Below are positions 20,811 to 28,807 of a DNA stretch of 64,000 nt, piece by piece. The notes beneath the pieces are model-generated. The model was not told the origin of the DNA, made no database searches, and saw nothing but the letters and a program-made list of their open reading frames with translations. Each line of letters begins with the position of its first letter. The stretch's first letter is position 1. Where the stretch lies: assembly GCF_003205205.1 (NCBI RefSeq), contig NZ_QJRL01000003.1, forward strand, positions 62,001-126,000, written 5' to 3'. This stretch comes from Pseudomonas sp. LB-090624 (GTDB lineage: Bacteria; Pseudomonadota; Gammaproteobacteria; Pseudomonadales; Pseudomonadaceae). Position numbers and translations under genes: made by a program.

Positions 20811-22860
20811 GCCCCTCCGATGCAGGTTGAACCCGTAACGACTCGGCGTGGGTAAAGCCCTGTTTCGGTGGTAGCTCACTGGCATGCAAGCTGCCGCGGA
20901 ACAACGCCGCCCCGCACTGAATAAACAACGTCTTCACCCGGTTGTGCGAATTGAGGATCTGGGCCTGGATATCACCAATGGCCATATCCCTTGGTTGCAA
21001 ACTGGCCGCTCGGTTGACCCATTCGATGGCGGCAAAGCGGCTTTGCTTGCGGGTGCCACGCCCCTGCATCCAGGCCAGCCCCAGTTCGGCGCTGGCACGC
21101 CCTGCAAGCCACGGGTCCGGGTGCTCGACCAGGCTCAGCAGGTAAGCAACCGCCTCGGTCCGCTCCTGCGCCTCACCAAACCGGCGTAACAAAATCCCCA
21201 GATGCAAACGCGCACGCGCGTTGATCTGCGGGTTGCCCAGCGCGTCGACAAGCAGGCGCCTGACCGCCAGCATGGCACTGCGCTCGTTCAAATCCTCATC
21301 GCTGTCCATGCGCAGGCAGGCCAGGTTGTATTTGGCCTGCCTGCTGCCCGCCTCCACCGCACGCTGCAGCCAGTACCCGGCGGCCTCGTCATCCAGGTAA
21401 TGCGCCGGGGTATTGTCCAGGTCGCCATGGTGCAGCTCGTACAAGGCCAGGGCAGCACCCGGCAGGTTCAGTTCGGCGCAGCGTTCATACAGGTAGCAGG
21501 CAACTTCATGCCGGTTGGCTACCCACAGCACCCGTGCCACTTCAAGCACTTCGAACCCCGGTGCCTGGCCCGCGCACTGGCGATTCACCGCCCGTTGCAA
21601 CCATAGCCTTGCCTGCTCGGCCGAGTGTGGCAGCGCCCACAGCCCGAAACGGTGCCCGACCGCGCGTAGAGCACAGGCAGCAGCATGTGAACGGCCGTCA
21701 CAAAGGCGCTCAATAGCCCCGTGTAACAGTTGCCTCTCATCTACCATGCCATCGCGCAGTATCAGCTCGACCAAACAGCGAAACGGCACACCCATGGCGC
21801 GAATGGCGCCGAGATCGGCATTGCACGCCAAGCTCGCGGCAAAATCGCGCATAGCGCCAGCATGGTCGCCCGATGCCCTGCTGCGCAGCGCCCCCCGCCA
21901 TGCCAGAACGACAGCACGTTCCCTGGGCCTCAACGGGCGTTGTGACCAGTCTTCGAGCACGTCCAGCCAGTCGGCGACGGCTTGCAACGGATCAGACTGT
22001 GGCAGCATCAGCCGGCCTTCGACGGCCATCCAGTGCAGCGCATTACGCAAACGCTCGTCCCAGGTTGCGCACAGCGGGCCATTGATCAACAGCTCAAACG
22101 CATCGAGGCTGTCGCGCCAGCGGGGCAGCAGGTACACAGCAAGGGCCTGGATAGCTTCGAAGCAGCCGGGGCGGGCGATCAGCGCATGGCGCAGCCAGTA
22201 ATAGCAAGGGTCCTCGTTTTCATGGTCGACCCGCTTGCCCAGGTAGCGCGGCAGCGACTGTGGCAGCTCGGCCAAGGGCAACAGCCCATGCCTCACCAGC
22301 AACGGCGCTGCAGCTTCCTGTACCTCTACATCGGCATGGGCACTGGGCCTGAAGCGTGCAGGCTCCCCCTGAAACAGTTGCAGCAACCAACCAGGCTCAT
22401 GGAACTGCGCACTGATGCGCAGCATGCCAATGGCCGCTGCCACGGGGTGCGCAGAGCGGTCCATTGCACGCAACAGGTGCGCGGTGGCGGATTCACAAAT
22501 TTGCGCAACAGCCAACAAGCGCGCAGCGTTGCGTGGGCCATCAACCTGCACCTGGCAGGCCCGGTGGAAGCAGTGCATACCCATTACCACTTGTGGGTGG
22601 TAAGCCCTGGGGCACGCGTCAACCCAGGCTCTGAGCACTTGGCTCAGGGCCCTGTCGCCCTGGTTTTCCTGGTCGAGCAGCATGTGCCCTTCAATGGCCG
22701 CCAAGTAGGCCGGGAACTCGCCGGGCGGGGCTTGGCGCCATTGAGCCTCAAGCTTGTCAAAAAAGCGATTGAGTTCAACGAATGCACTGGCCTGCACCAG
22801 TTCGCGGATTACCTGGCGCGTGCGGGTGAGCGTTTGCACGGAGCAATACCTCAAGTCCAT
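20764..22860 (-). CDS. Large cytoplasmic protein, probable DUF4034 with Sel1/TPR-like repeats
   Basis: This protein of about 698 residues has no signal peptide. The first ~280 residues resemble DUF4034 (ACPRAYHPQVVMGMHCFHRACQ near residue 80 is the most family-like part). The middle and C-terminal parts have helical, tetratricopeptide/Sel1-like periodicity, for example AAGYWLQRAVEAGSRQAKYN and LGLAWMQGRGTRKQSR. The last ~60 residues look unlike the rest and overlap the GGCT-fold gene by 47 bp. The start MDLRYCSVQ is preferred by family-style N-terminus; another ATG lies 27 nt upstream and neither has a clear Shine-Dalgarno. Function is unknown. It borders the comM island. Confidence 0.65.
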   Translation of the reverse strand: MDLRYCSVQTLTRTRQVIRELVQASAFVELNRFFDKLEAQWRQAPPGEFPAYLAAIEGHMLLDQENQGDRALSQVLRAWVDACPRAYHPQVVMGMHCFHRACQVQVDGPRNAARLLAVAQICESATAHLLRAMDRSAHPVAAAIGMLRISAQFHEPGWLLQLFQGEPARFRPSAHADVEVQEAAAPLLVRHGLLPLAELPQSLPRYLGKRVDHENEDPCYYWLRHALIARPGCFEAIQALAVYLLPRWRDSLDAFELLINGPLCATWDERLRNALHWMAVEGRLMLPQSDPLQAVADWLDVLEDWSQRPLRPRERAVVLAWRGALRSRASGDHAGAMRDFAASLACNADLGAIRAMGVPFRCLVELILRDGMVDERQLLHGAIERLCDGRSHAAACALRAVGHRFGLWALPHSAEQARLWLQRAVNRQCAGQAPGFEVLEVARVLWVANRHEVACYLYERCAELNLPGAALALYELHHGDLDNTPAHYLDDEAAGYWLQRAVEAGSRQAKYNLACLRMDSDEDLNERSAMLAVRRLLVDALGNPQINARARLHLGILLRRFGEAQERTEAVAYLLSLVEHPDPWLAGRASAELGLAWMQGRGTRKQSRFAAIEWVNRAASLQPRDMAIGDIQAQILNSHNRVKTLFIQCGAALFRGSLHASELPPKQGFTHAESLRVQPASEGLRCAHKPRLSGPMRG

Positions 22861-22972
22861 TTGAAAGAAGATGCGGTGCCATCCCATGGCAACTGCAGTT
22901 GCTCAATAACACTAAGCCATAGCAGGTACCTGCGCAAAGAATATTGGATCCATTTTTTGCTTCAAGGATGAA

Positions 22973-23195
22973 AAACACAGGAGAAAACCCTGCTCTGTAA
23001 AACCACGACGCACACTTCTAGCGCCTGCCATGGCAGCACTGGCTATTCTTTGCCCAGCCGCAGGAAGCGGCATTTTTCAGCAACAACGGAGTGTTCATGT
23101 CCCTAGCCCTCGTCCACAGCCGCGCCCAGGTAGGCGTGCAGGCACCGGCGGTCAGCGTCGAAACCCACCTGACCAATGGCTAGCCCCATCTCACC
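22973..23195 (+). repeat. Left direct repeat: comM upstream region plus first codons
   Basis: This 223-bp segment is near-identical to 25567-25789 at a constant offset of 2594 bp. The few differences include TTTTTC versus TTTTCC before the start codon and GGCTAG versus GGTTTG after codon 27. Weaker, gapped similarity continues left to about 22905. It marks the left boundary of the accessory island. Confidence 0.92.
23097..23183 (+). pseudogene. Truncated 5' copy of comM
   Basis: The ATG and GGAG Shine-Dalgarno of comM are duplicated here. The frame encodes the first 28 residues (starts MSLALVHSRAQVG) and then meets a TAG created by GGTTTG to GGCTAG relative to the intact gene. Similarity to comM stops about 12 bases later. 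This is a remnant from formation of the flanking duplication, not a functional ATPase. Confidence 0.9.
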
Positions 23196-23682
23196 GGTGC
23201 GCTAGTGTGGCCTGCTCCCGGTGCAGGCTTGCCAACTTGCTCTGCAGGCTTAGCCTATCCTCGGCCTGCAACTGCTCTTGCTTGATGAGTTCATCGTTTA
23301 ACGAGCAACGACGTTGTAAAAGTTTTTCGCTGGCACTGGCCTGTTCGAGGCGGGATTCGCTGAAGCGTTCGCTGGATAATCTGAACAGTGGCGCACCTCG
23401 ATCAACCTTATGCCCTTCTTCGACAAAGCGCTCGAGCACAACACCATGTTGTGGGGAGTGGACCCTGATTAACTCGGAAGAAGGGACAAGCTGACCCACT
23501 ACTGTGCTCCGTTTGGTATAGCTTTCATAAATAAATAAGACCACTACCATCGCAGCGAGCAGCACCGCAATAAAAGTGAGCATGCTGAACGAAACAGGAC
23601 GAATCAGCACAATTTCATCGAGCCAGTTTATTACCCGTGCGGCGATCGCTTCGGGCCGAAACAAAGACGCCTTGTCTGTCAC
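23191..23682 (-). pseudogene. 3'-truncated HlyD/CvaA-type secretion adaptor
   Basis: The first 163 codons look like a HlyD-family membrane-fusion protein of the bacteriocin-export (CvaA) type. There is a cytoplasmic N-terminus, one membrane segment (SMLTFIAVLLAAMVVVLFIY, about residues 34-53), the lipoyl-like VHSPQHGVVLERFVEEGHKV half-motif, and the start of the coiled-coil hairpin. Full adaptors exceed 400 residues. The frame stops exactly where the duplicated comM segment begins, so the 3' part was lost at the recombination joint. The start is GTG with a strong GGAGG 7 nt upstream. A membrane-bound adaptor lacking its second lipoyl and beta-barrel parts should not support export. Confidence 0.8.
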
Positions 23683-23842
23683 TCACGCACCTCCACCTCT
23701 GAGAAACCCCTCTAACACACTGCAATACATTTTATATTCAAATCCTTATTGGATTCGCTGGTTTCCATGTAAGCATGGATGGGCGCCGATAGCCTTCGGC
23801 GGCTAGCGCACTAGCCATTTTCAGCACACGCAAGGACACATT

Positions 23843-24085
23843 TTGAATATTACTGAGAGAGAGCGCGACGTCATGCGCCTAGTAGGCCAAGGCAAAACCA
23901 ACAAACAGATAGGTCTTGACTTAGGCATTAGCCACAATACGGTAAGAGACCATGTTTCTTCGTTATTCAAAAAACTGAGGGTGAAAAGCAGAACCGAACT
24001 TGCGATTCTGCTAGCCACATCAGCCATGCAACAGCCAGCGCATGCAAAACCAGCAGCAACCGAGCCTATACTGCCAACAGAATAA
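23843..24085 (+). CDS. LuxR-type (GerE) DNA-binding-only regulator
   Basis: This 80-residue protein consists of a single LuxR/FixJ helix-turn-helix: TERERDVMRLVGQGKTNKQI and GISHNTVRDHVSSLFKKL match the GerE family, and no receiver or ligand domain precedes it. Translation starts at TTG with AAGGA about 6 nt upstream. A Pro/Ala tail follows. It is divergent from the truncated adaptor (160-bp spacer) and could have controlled the export and peptide genes of the island. Base composition is AT-richer than the core genes. Confidence 0.8.
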   Translation: MNITERERDVMRLVGQGKTNKQIGLDLGISHNTVRDHVSSLFKKLRVKSRTELAILLATSAMQQPAHAKPAATEPILPTE

Positions 24086-24356
24086 ATTTTGGCAACCCCT
24101 ACGCCTGTAGGATACCAATACGACGCGGTTTAGTTGTAGCCTAAAGAGGATGACTTCAATCTAACGTTTCTCATTGCACCTTGGCTTGGTGCAGACCAAT
24201 AACAATTACGACCGTCACTGTACACATGACCACTTCAACTCGCAAGGTACCCGGCCAACTTCCCGACTGCACGAAATTTTGCAGAATTGCGAATTTCAGC
24301 AAGTCGCAGTCTGCTCGGTGTTATTTCTCAATCCATCACTGTCCGACCCCGGTTGC
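24086..24356. other. Island intergenic stretch, no convincing gene
   Basis: About 270 bases follow the LuxR-type gene. An AAAGAGG precedes an ATG at about 24150 that closes after four codons, and another ATG at 24225 opens a 56-codon frame with no recognisable features. This looks like decayed coding DNA. Confidence 0.4.
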
Positions 24357-24539
24357 ATGGCGATTTTGTGTGGGATTTACAGCTCTATTATAAAGCCCTC
24401 TGGATCTCGTTACATTAATAGTGCACCAGGCGCTATAGGAGGTGGAACGGCTTACAACGCTGTCGAAGGCGCTGCCAATGCTTGGGATCCTGCCGGATTT
24501 TCCGGTACATCATTCTTTCCGCAAACCAATGGTAGCTGA
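24357..24539 (+). CDS. Possible short glycine/alanine-rich peptide (bacteriocin-like remnant?)
   Basis: This 60-codon frame starts at ATG 24357 (an upstream extension in the same frame also exists). Its C-terminal half is small-residue rich: APGAIGGGTAYNAVEGAAN, then DPAGFSGTSFF. That composition recalls pore-forming microcin-like peptides exported by CvaA/CvaB systems, which fits the neighbouring adaptor and regulator. There is no clear double-glycine leader and no Shine-Dalgarno before this ATG. It may be only a decayed remnant or a chance frame. Confidence 0.28.
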   Translation: MAILCGIYSSIIKPSGSRYINSAPGAIGGGTAYNAVEGAANAWDPAGFSGTSFFPQTNGS

Positions 24540-24720
24540 GTAATCGGGTCGATCTGTGGCGCAAAGCTTCTTGAACCTCAAGTCACTATTCGGTAGTATC
24601 GAAAAATCACATAGCCATCCAATCTTTTCAGTCGTGTCACGGCGTGCAACACTTGCAAAAAATGAGCTTGAATAAACATATCTATAAAGTTACGAACACC
24701 GCACCATGGAAATAGACAAT

Positions 24721-25182
24721 ATGACCACCACGTTAACTAGGGTGAAATTGCTAGCCCAGATCAAGTACGACCCGATGAAGGCCTTAGCGCTTGGTGAGAA
24801 ACTGATCGTGGCTTTTTTGGCGACTCTCCTAATTTTTTATTTATTAGCGATTTTCGGCCTTACCCGTGAAATCTTAGTTGGGGCTGCAGGCAGTGGAACA
24901 TTGGGTTTCTTAGCGGTGACCTGGAAGAAAATGTATTACGACAATGCATTCTCAAAGCTCGACTTACCAGCCGAAATAGAACTCACCTCGGTACAGAATG
25001 GCTTGGTAAAAATGGGGTTTTGTAAAAATGGCAGCGGAGGATTTTCGAAAAATAAAAACAAATTCAGCATATTCCATAAATGCAAAAGTGAAATTATAAA
25101 TATTGAATACGGCAAAGATACGATTCGTTTATGCGGGCCTTACGAAGACCTGCAAAACATTTATAAGATGGTATGCAGTTAA
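24721..25182 (+). CDS. Small membrane protein of unknown function (immunity candidate)
   Basis: I do not recognise this protein of about 153 residues. Two hydrophobic segments near residues 27-45 (EKLIVAFLATLLIFYLLAIF) and 52-66 are followed by a soluble, Lys-rich and Cys-containing C-terminal half (GGFSKNKNKFSIFHKCKSE). The ATG at 24721 is preferred because GGAA lies 9 nt upstream; an earlier ATG at 24706 is possible. Codon use is visibly AT-rich, unlike the flanking genome. A membrane-anchored small protein next to a bacteriocin-type adaptor and regulator suggests an immunity role, but this is inference from context only. Confidence 0.6.
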   Translation: MTTTLTRVKLLAQIKYDPMKALALGEKLIVAFLATLLIFYLLAIFGLTREILVGAAGSGTLGFLAVTWKKMYYDNAFSKLDLPAEIELTSVQNGLVKMGFCKNGSGGFSKNKNKFSIFHKCKSEIINIEYGKDTIRLCGPYEDLQNIYKMVCS

Positions 25183-25566
25183 GTGTCTCGGAGTGGCTCT
25201 ATACAGAAAAGGGCCGAATTTTAATCATCAGACTCGAGCACGAGTGCCATAGCAGAAGCTAGCCTGCGACTGATGGAACTGTGCTCCAGTACCGAAACGC
25301 ATTAACCAGATGAGCGGGGTGTTCGGTGCGGCCAAGCCCTAATGAGCTCATTCGTTCGTCAAGCTCCGGCACTCACACGATGAAAAAGCTGGGGCATAAC
25401 GGCGTAAATCATTAAGTAGATAGCGTTTCAAATTTCCTTCCTCGACCGCGACAGGCTTGCCGAACACCGCAAGCTGATAACTCCGGCGCAAGGCAATTTG
25501 CCCATAACGCAAAGCCAGAGCGGGTACCTGCGCAAAACCTACTGGATTTTTTTGCCGAACCGCATG
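25183..25566. other. Right end of island, mostly non-coding; possible gene remnant
   Basis: No convincing gene is present in these ~380 bases. A minus-strand open frame at 25348-25572 (74 codons, containing YQLAVFGKPVAVEEGN) has protein-like composition but no recognisable family or start signal. Its 5' end lies in the comM upstream repeat. It could be the remnant of an island gene or of the original divergent gene. Confidence 0.35.
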
Positions 25567-25789
25567 AAACACAGGAGAAAAACCAGCCCTGTAAAACCAC
25601 GACGCACACTTCTAGCGCCTGCCATGGCAGCACTGGCTATTCTTTGCCCAGCCGCAGGAAGCGGCATTTTCCAGCAACAACGGAGTGTTCATGTCCCTAG
25701 CCCTCGTCCACAGCCGCGCCCAGGTAGGCGTGCAGGCACCGGCGGTCAGCGTCGAAACCCACCTGACCAATGGTTTGCCCCATCTCACC
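25567..25789 (+). repeat. Right direct repeat: upstream region and start of intact comM
   Basis: This is the partner of 22973-23195, with near-perfect identity over 223 bp. It contains the comM Shine-Dalgarno (GGAG) and the first ~33 codons. Confidence 0.92.
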
Positions 25790-27181
25790 CTCGTCGGCTT
25801 GCCGGAAACCACGGTCAAGGAAAGCAAGGACCGGGTGCGCAGCGCCATCGTCAACTCCGGGCTGAACTACCCGCAACGACGCATTACCCAGAACCTCGCC
25901 CCCGCCGACCTGCCCAAGGATGGCGGCCGATATGACCTGGCCATTGCCCTGGGCATCCTCGCCGCCGATGGCCAGGTGCCGATTGCCACCCTGGCCGATA
26001 TGGAATGCCTGGGCGAACTGGCGCTTTCGGGGAAATTGCGCCCGGTCCAGGGTGTGCTCCCTGCCGCACTGGCCGCGCGCGAAGCAGGCCGGGCGCTGGT
26101 GGTACCACGGGAAAATGCCGAGGAAGCCAGCTTGGCGGGTGGGCTGGTGGTGTATGCGGTGGGTCACCTGTTGGAGCTGGTCGCACACCTGAACGGCCAG
26201 GTGCCGTTGCCGCCCTACGCCGCCAACGGTCTGATCCTGCAGCAACGCCCCTACCCGGACCTGAGCGAAGTACAGGGCCAACTGGCAGCCAAGCGCGCCT
26301 TGCTGCTGGCTGCGGCCGGGGCGCACAACCTGTTGTTCACCGGGCCGCCCGGCACCGGCAAGACCTTGCTCGCCAGCCGCCTGCCCGGGCTGCTGCCACC
26401 GCTGGACGAACACGAAGCGCTGGAAGTGGCAGCCATCCAGTCGGTCAGCGGTAATGCGCCGCTGAACAGCTGGCCACAGCGACCCTTTCGCCACCCCCAT
26501 CACTCTGCCTCCGGCCCCGCGCTGGTCGGTGGCAGCAGCCGACCGCAACCAGGAGAAATCACACTCGCCCATCACGGCGTGTTGTTTCTCGACGAGCTTC
26601 CGGAGTTTGAACGGCGCGTGCTGGAAGTGCTGCGCGAGCCACTGGAGTCAGGTGAAATCGTAATTGCCCGAGCCCGCGACAAGGTGCGTTTCCCCGCGCG
26701 CTTCCAGCTGGTGGCGGCGATGAACCCCTGCCCTTGCGGCTACCTGGGCGACCCCACTGGCCGCTGCCGCTGCAGCACCGAGCAGATCGCACGCTATCGC
26801 AACAAACTGTCCGGGCCACTGCTGGACCGCATCGACCTGCACCTGACCGTGGCTCGTGAGACCACCACGTTGAACAACCAGCCATGCGGGGAAACCAGTG
26901 CCGATGTCGCCGTCAGGGTGGCTGAAGCGCGGGAGCTGCAGCACAGGCGACAAGGGTGTGCGAATGCATTTCTCGACCTTGAAGGGTTGCGGCGCCATTG
27001 TGGCTTGGCACCAGCGGACCAAGTCTGGCTGGAGGGTGCGTGCGAGCGATTGACCTTGTCGTTACGAGCAGCGCACCGGTTGTTGAAGGTGGCGCGGACA
27101 CTGGCGGATCTGGAGGGGTGCGCTGCGATCGGCCGGGCGCACCTGGCCGAGGCCCTGCAGTACCGGCCGGGGAGCAGCTAG
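25691..27181 (+). CDS. comM: YifB/ComM-family Mg-chelatase-like AAA+ ATPase
   Basis: This 496-residue protein of the ComM/YifB family is related to the hexameric helicase that promotes branch migration during natural transformation in Vibrio and Acinetobacter. An N-terminal Lon-substrate-like ChlI domain (about 1-190) is followed by the AAA+ core with Walker A GPPGTGKTLLASRL near residue 220 and Walker B VLFLDELPEF near 297. A Cys-rich insert (MNPCPCGYLGDPTGRCRC) and the C-terminal Mg-chelatase domain follow. The start ATG has GGAG 5 nt upstream; a GTG two codons earlier is less likely. Its 5' end is duplicated 2.6 kb upstream, so the gene stays intact next to the island. Confidence 0.95.
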   Translation: MSLALVHSRAQVGVQAPAVSVETHLTNGLPHLTLVGLPETTVKESKDRVRSAIVNSGLNYPQRRITQNLAPADLPKDGGRYDLAIALGILAADGQVPIATLADMECLGELALSGKLRPVQGVLPAALAAREAGRALVVPRENAEEASLAGGLVVYAVGHLLELVAHLNGQVPLPPYAANGLILQQRPYPDLSEVQGQLAAKRALLLAAAGAHNLLFTGPPGTGKTLLASRLPGLLPPLDEHEALEVAAIQSVSGNAPLNSWPQRPFRHPHHSASGPALVGGSSRPQPGEITLAHHGVLFLDELPEFERRVLEVLREPLESGEIVIARARDKVRFPARFQLVAAMNPCPCGYLGDPTGRCRCSTEQIARYRNKLSGPLLDRIDLHLTVARETTTLNNQPCGETSADVAVRVAEARELQHRRQGCANAFLDLEGLRRHCGLAPADQVWLEGACERLTLSLRAAHRLLKVARTLADLEGCAAIGRAHLAEALQYRPGSS

Positions 27182-27209
27182 GCGATGGCGGTCAAGGCGT
27201 ACAGGCACA

Positions 27210-27578
27210 TTACTGGCCGCCAGCCAAAGCCTCTTCAACCGCCTTCAGCAGCACCTCTTCGGAAAACGGCTTGCCCAGACAGGCCTGCGCCCCTTGGCCC
27301 GTTGCTGTACGCACCGCGCCATCATCCCAATGCGCCGACATGCAGATCACCGGCAACGCCCACTGCAGCCGCGCGAGCTCGCGCTGCACCTCCAGCCCGT
27401 TCATTCCCGACATCTTCAGATCGAGCAACACGCAACCCGCCTGCCGCGCCAGCTCAGAGGCCAGGAACACCTCTCCGCCAGCGAACGACAAGGTCTCGAA
27501 CCCGGCCGAGCGCAGCAAGTTGGCCAGGCTTTTGCGCACCGAAGCATCGTCATCGACGATGCATACCCATCTGCTCAT
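27210..27578 (-). CDS. Single-domain response regulator (REC only)
   Basis: This 122-residue stand-alone receiver domain carries an acidic pair in VDDDASVRKSL (residues 8-11), phospho-acceptor Asp53 in LLDLKMSGMNG, and the conserved lysine K103 in CLGKPF. No output domain is present, so it probably acts as a phosphate relay or by protein contact. Its ATG overlaps the stop of the upstream regulator by 4 nt, so the two are cotranslated. The divergent giant kinase at 28808 is the obvious partner. Confidence 0.92.
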   Translation of the reverse strand: MSRWVCIVDDDASVRKSLANLLRSAGFETLSFAGGEVFLASELARQAGCVLLDLKMSGMNGLEVQRELARLQWALPVICMSAHWDDGAVRTATGQGAQACLGKPFSEEVLLKAVEEALAGGQ

Positions 27579-28567
27579 GCGCCGGCCAGGCCCTCGGGCT
27601 GTACACCAAGCACGTTGTGCATGGCGACCAACTCCACCAGCGAGCGGGACTGCATCTTGTTCATGATGTTCTTCTTGTGCACTTTGGTGGTCACCTCGCT
27701 GGTGCCAATCTGCCTGGCAATCTGCTTGTGCGAAAGGCCATCGACCACCAGCGAGAACACCTGGCGCTCACGCGGGGTCAGGCGCTGGTACTTCTCCTCT
27801 ACCTGCCGCACGTGGCGCCATTTGCGCCCATCGGCCACGGCACGCAGGCGCACAGCCTGCAGCAGCGTCAGCAACTGGTCTTCGTCAAAGGGCTTGGTCA
27901 GGAACTCCACGGCGCCGGCGCGCATGGCCTGCACGGTCATCGGAATGGTGCCGAAGCCGGTCATGAACACGATCGGCCAAGGCAAGGCCAGCTGGCGCAG
28001 CGCTTGCTGCACTTCGAGCCCGGTGGTATCGGGCAGGTGCATGTCCAGCAACAAGCAGGCATAGGGGGTTGCGAGGCGAGCCTCGAACAACGCCTCGGCA
28101 CTGGCAAACAGATGGTGCGGAATATCCTGCGAGCGCAGCAGGCGGCCCAACGCCGTGCGTACCGAAGGGTCGTCGTCCACCACCAGCACCGGCACGTCCA
28201 GGCTGTGGCCTGATGGCTCTGGCGTGTCGACGCCACTCCACAACGGCAAGTGCTCATGGGCACGGCCAGGCGCATCAAAGCTGATCTCGGCGGCCAGACG
28301 ATAGCCGCGCCGTGGCACAGTCTGGATCAGCCCACGGTCACCAAACGCCTTGCGGAGCAAAGACACCTGCACCTGCAGGTTGTTGTCCTCGACCACCGTG
28401 CCGGCCCACACCTGGCTGAACAACTCGTCCTTGCCAACCACCCGGCCCTTGGCCCTGATCAGCGTGGCCAGCACCTCGAAAGCTCGACCGCCCAGCAGCA
28501 TCGGCTTGCCATCGAGAAACACTTCTCGCCGCTCCAGCGACACCTGGGCATTGCCTATTCGGATCAT
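27575..28567 (-). CDS. Response regulator with winged-helix, receiver and LuxR HTH domains
   Basis: This 330-residue protein has three domains. Residues 1-95 form an OmpR/PhoB-type winged helix (LLGGRAFEVLATLIRAKGRVV, then VPRRGYRLAA). Residues 125-240 are a receiver with phospho-acceptor Asp175 in LLLDMHLPD and Lys225 in FLTKPF. Residues 261-325 are a FixJ/LuxR HTH (LTPRERQVFSLVVDGLSHKQI). Two different DNA-binding domains flanking a receiver is an uncommon layout. The ATG has GAGGA 5 nt upstream. It is divergent from the large kinase and overlaps the REC-only gene by ATGA. Confidence 0.92.
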   Translation of the reverse strand: MIRIGNAQVSLERREVFLDGKPMLLGGRAFEVLATLIRAKGRVVGKDELFSQVWAGTVVEDNNLQVQVSLLRKAFGDRGLIQTVPRRGYRLAAEISFDAPGRAHEHLPLWSGVDTPEPSGHSLDVPVLVVDDDPSVRTALGRLLRSQDIPHHLFASAEALFEARLATPYACLLLDMHLPDTTGLEVQQALRQLALPWPIVFMTGFGTIPMTVQAMRAGAVEFLTKPFDEDQLLTLLQAVRLRAVADGRKWRHVRQVEEKYQRLTPRERQVFSLVVDGLSHKQIARQIGTSEVTTKVHKKNIMNKMQSRSLVELVAMHNVLGVQPEGLAGA

Positions 28568-28807
28568 GGCTTCCTCGCATGGGCGTGAGCGTTTGCGCAG
28601 CCCCGGGCAGCCTAGGCCAGCATACGCGCTCAGACAATTATCCCGAGGGATAGGTTGGCCACTGCACTATACAAGCGCCAGGCACAGGCCAGGGGGCGAT
28701 AACGGACAACAGCGTCCCCGTTCCTGCCAAGCGGGCTGTAACCCGCGTCCGCACTGGGCCCCCTGCGTATACTCGCGGCTCGGGATGTCGCTAGCAGGGG
28801 GTGCCAT

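Noticed and set aside
24225..24393. 56-codon frame in the island as a bacteriocin precursor
   Set aside because: No leader, no double-glycine site and a Cys/Arg/Lys-mixed composition with no recognisable pattern.
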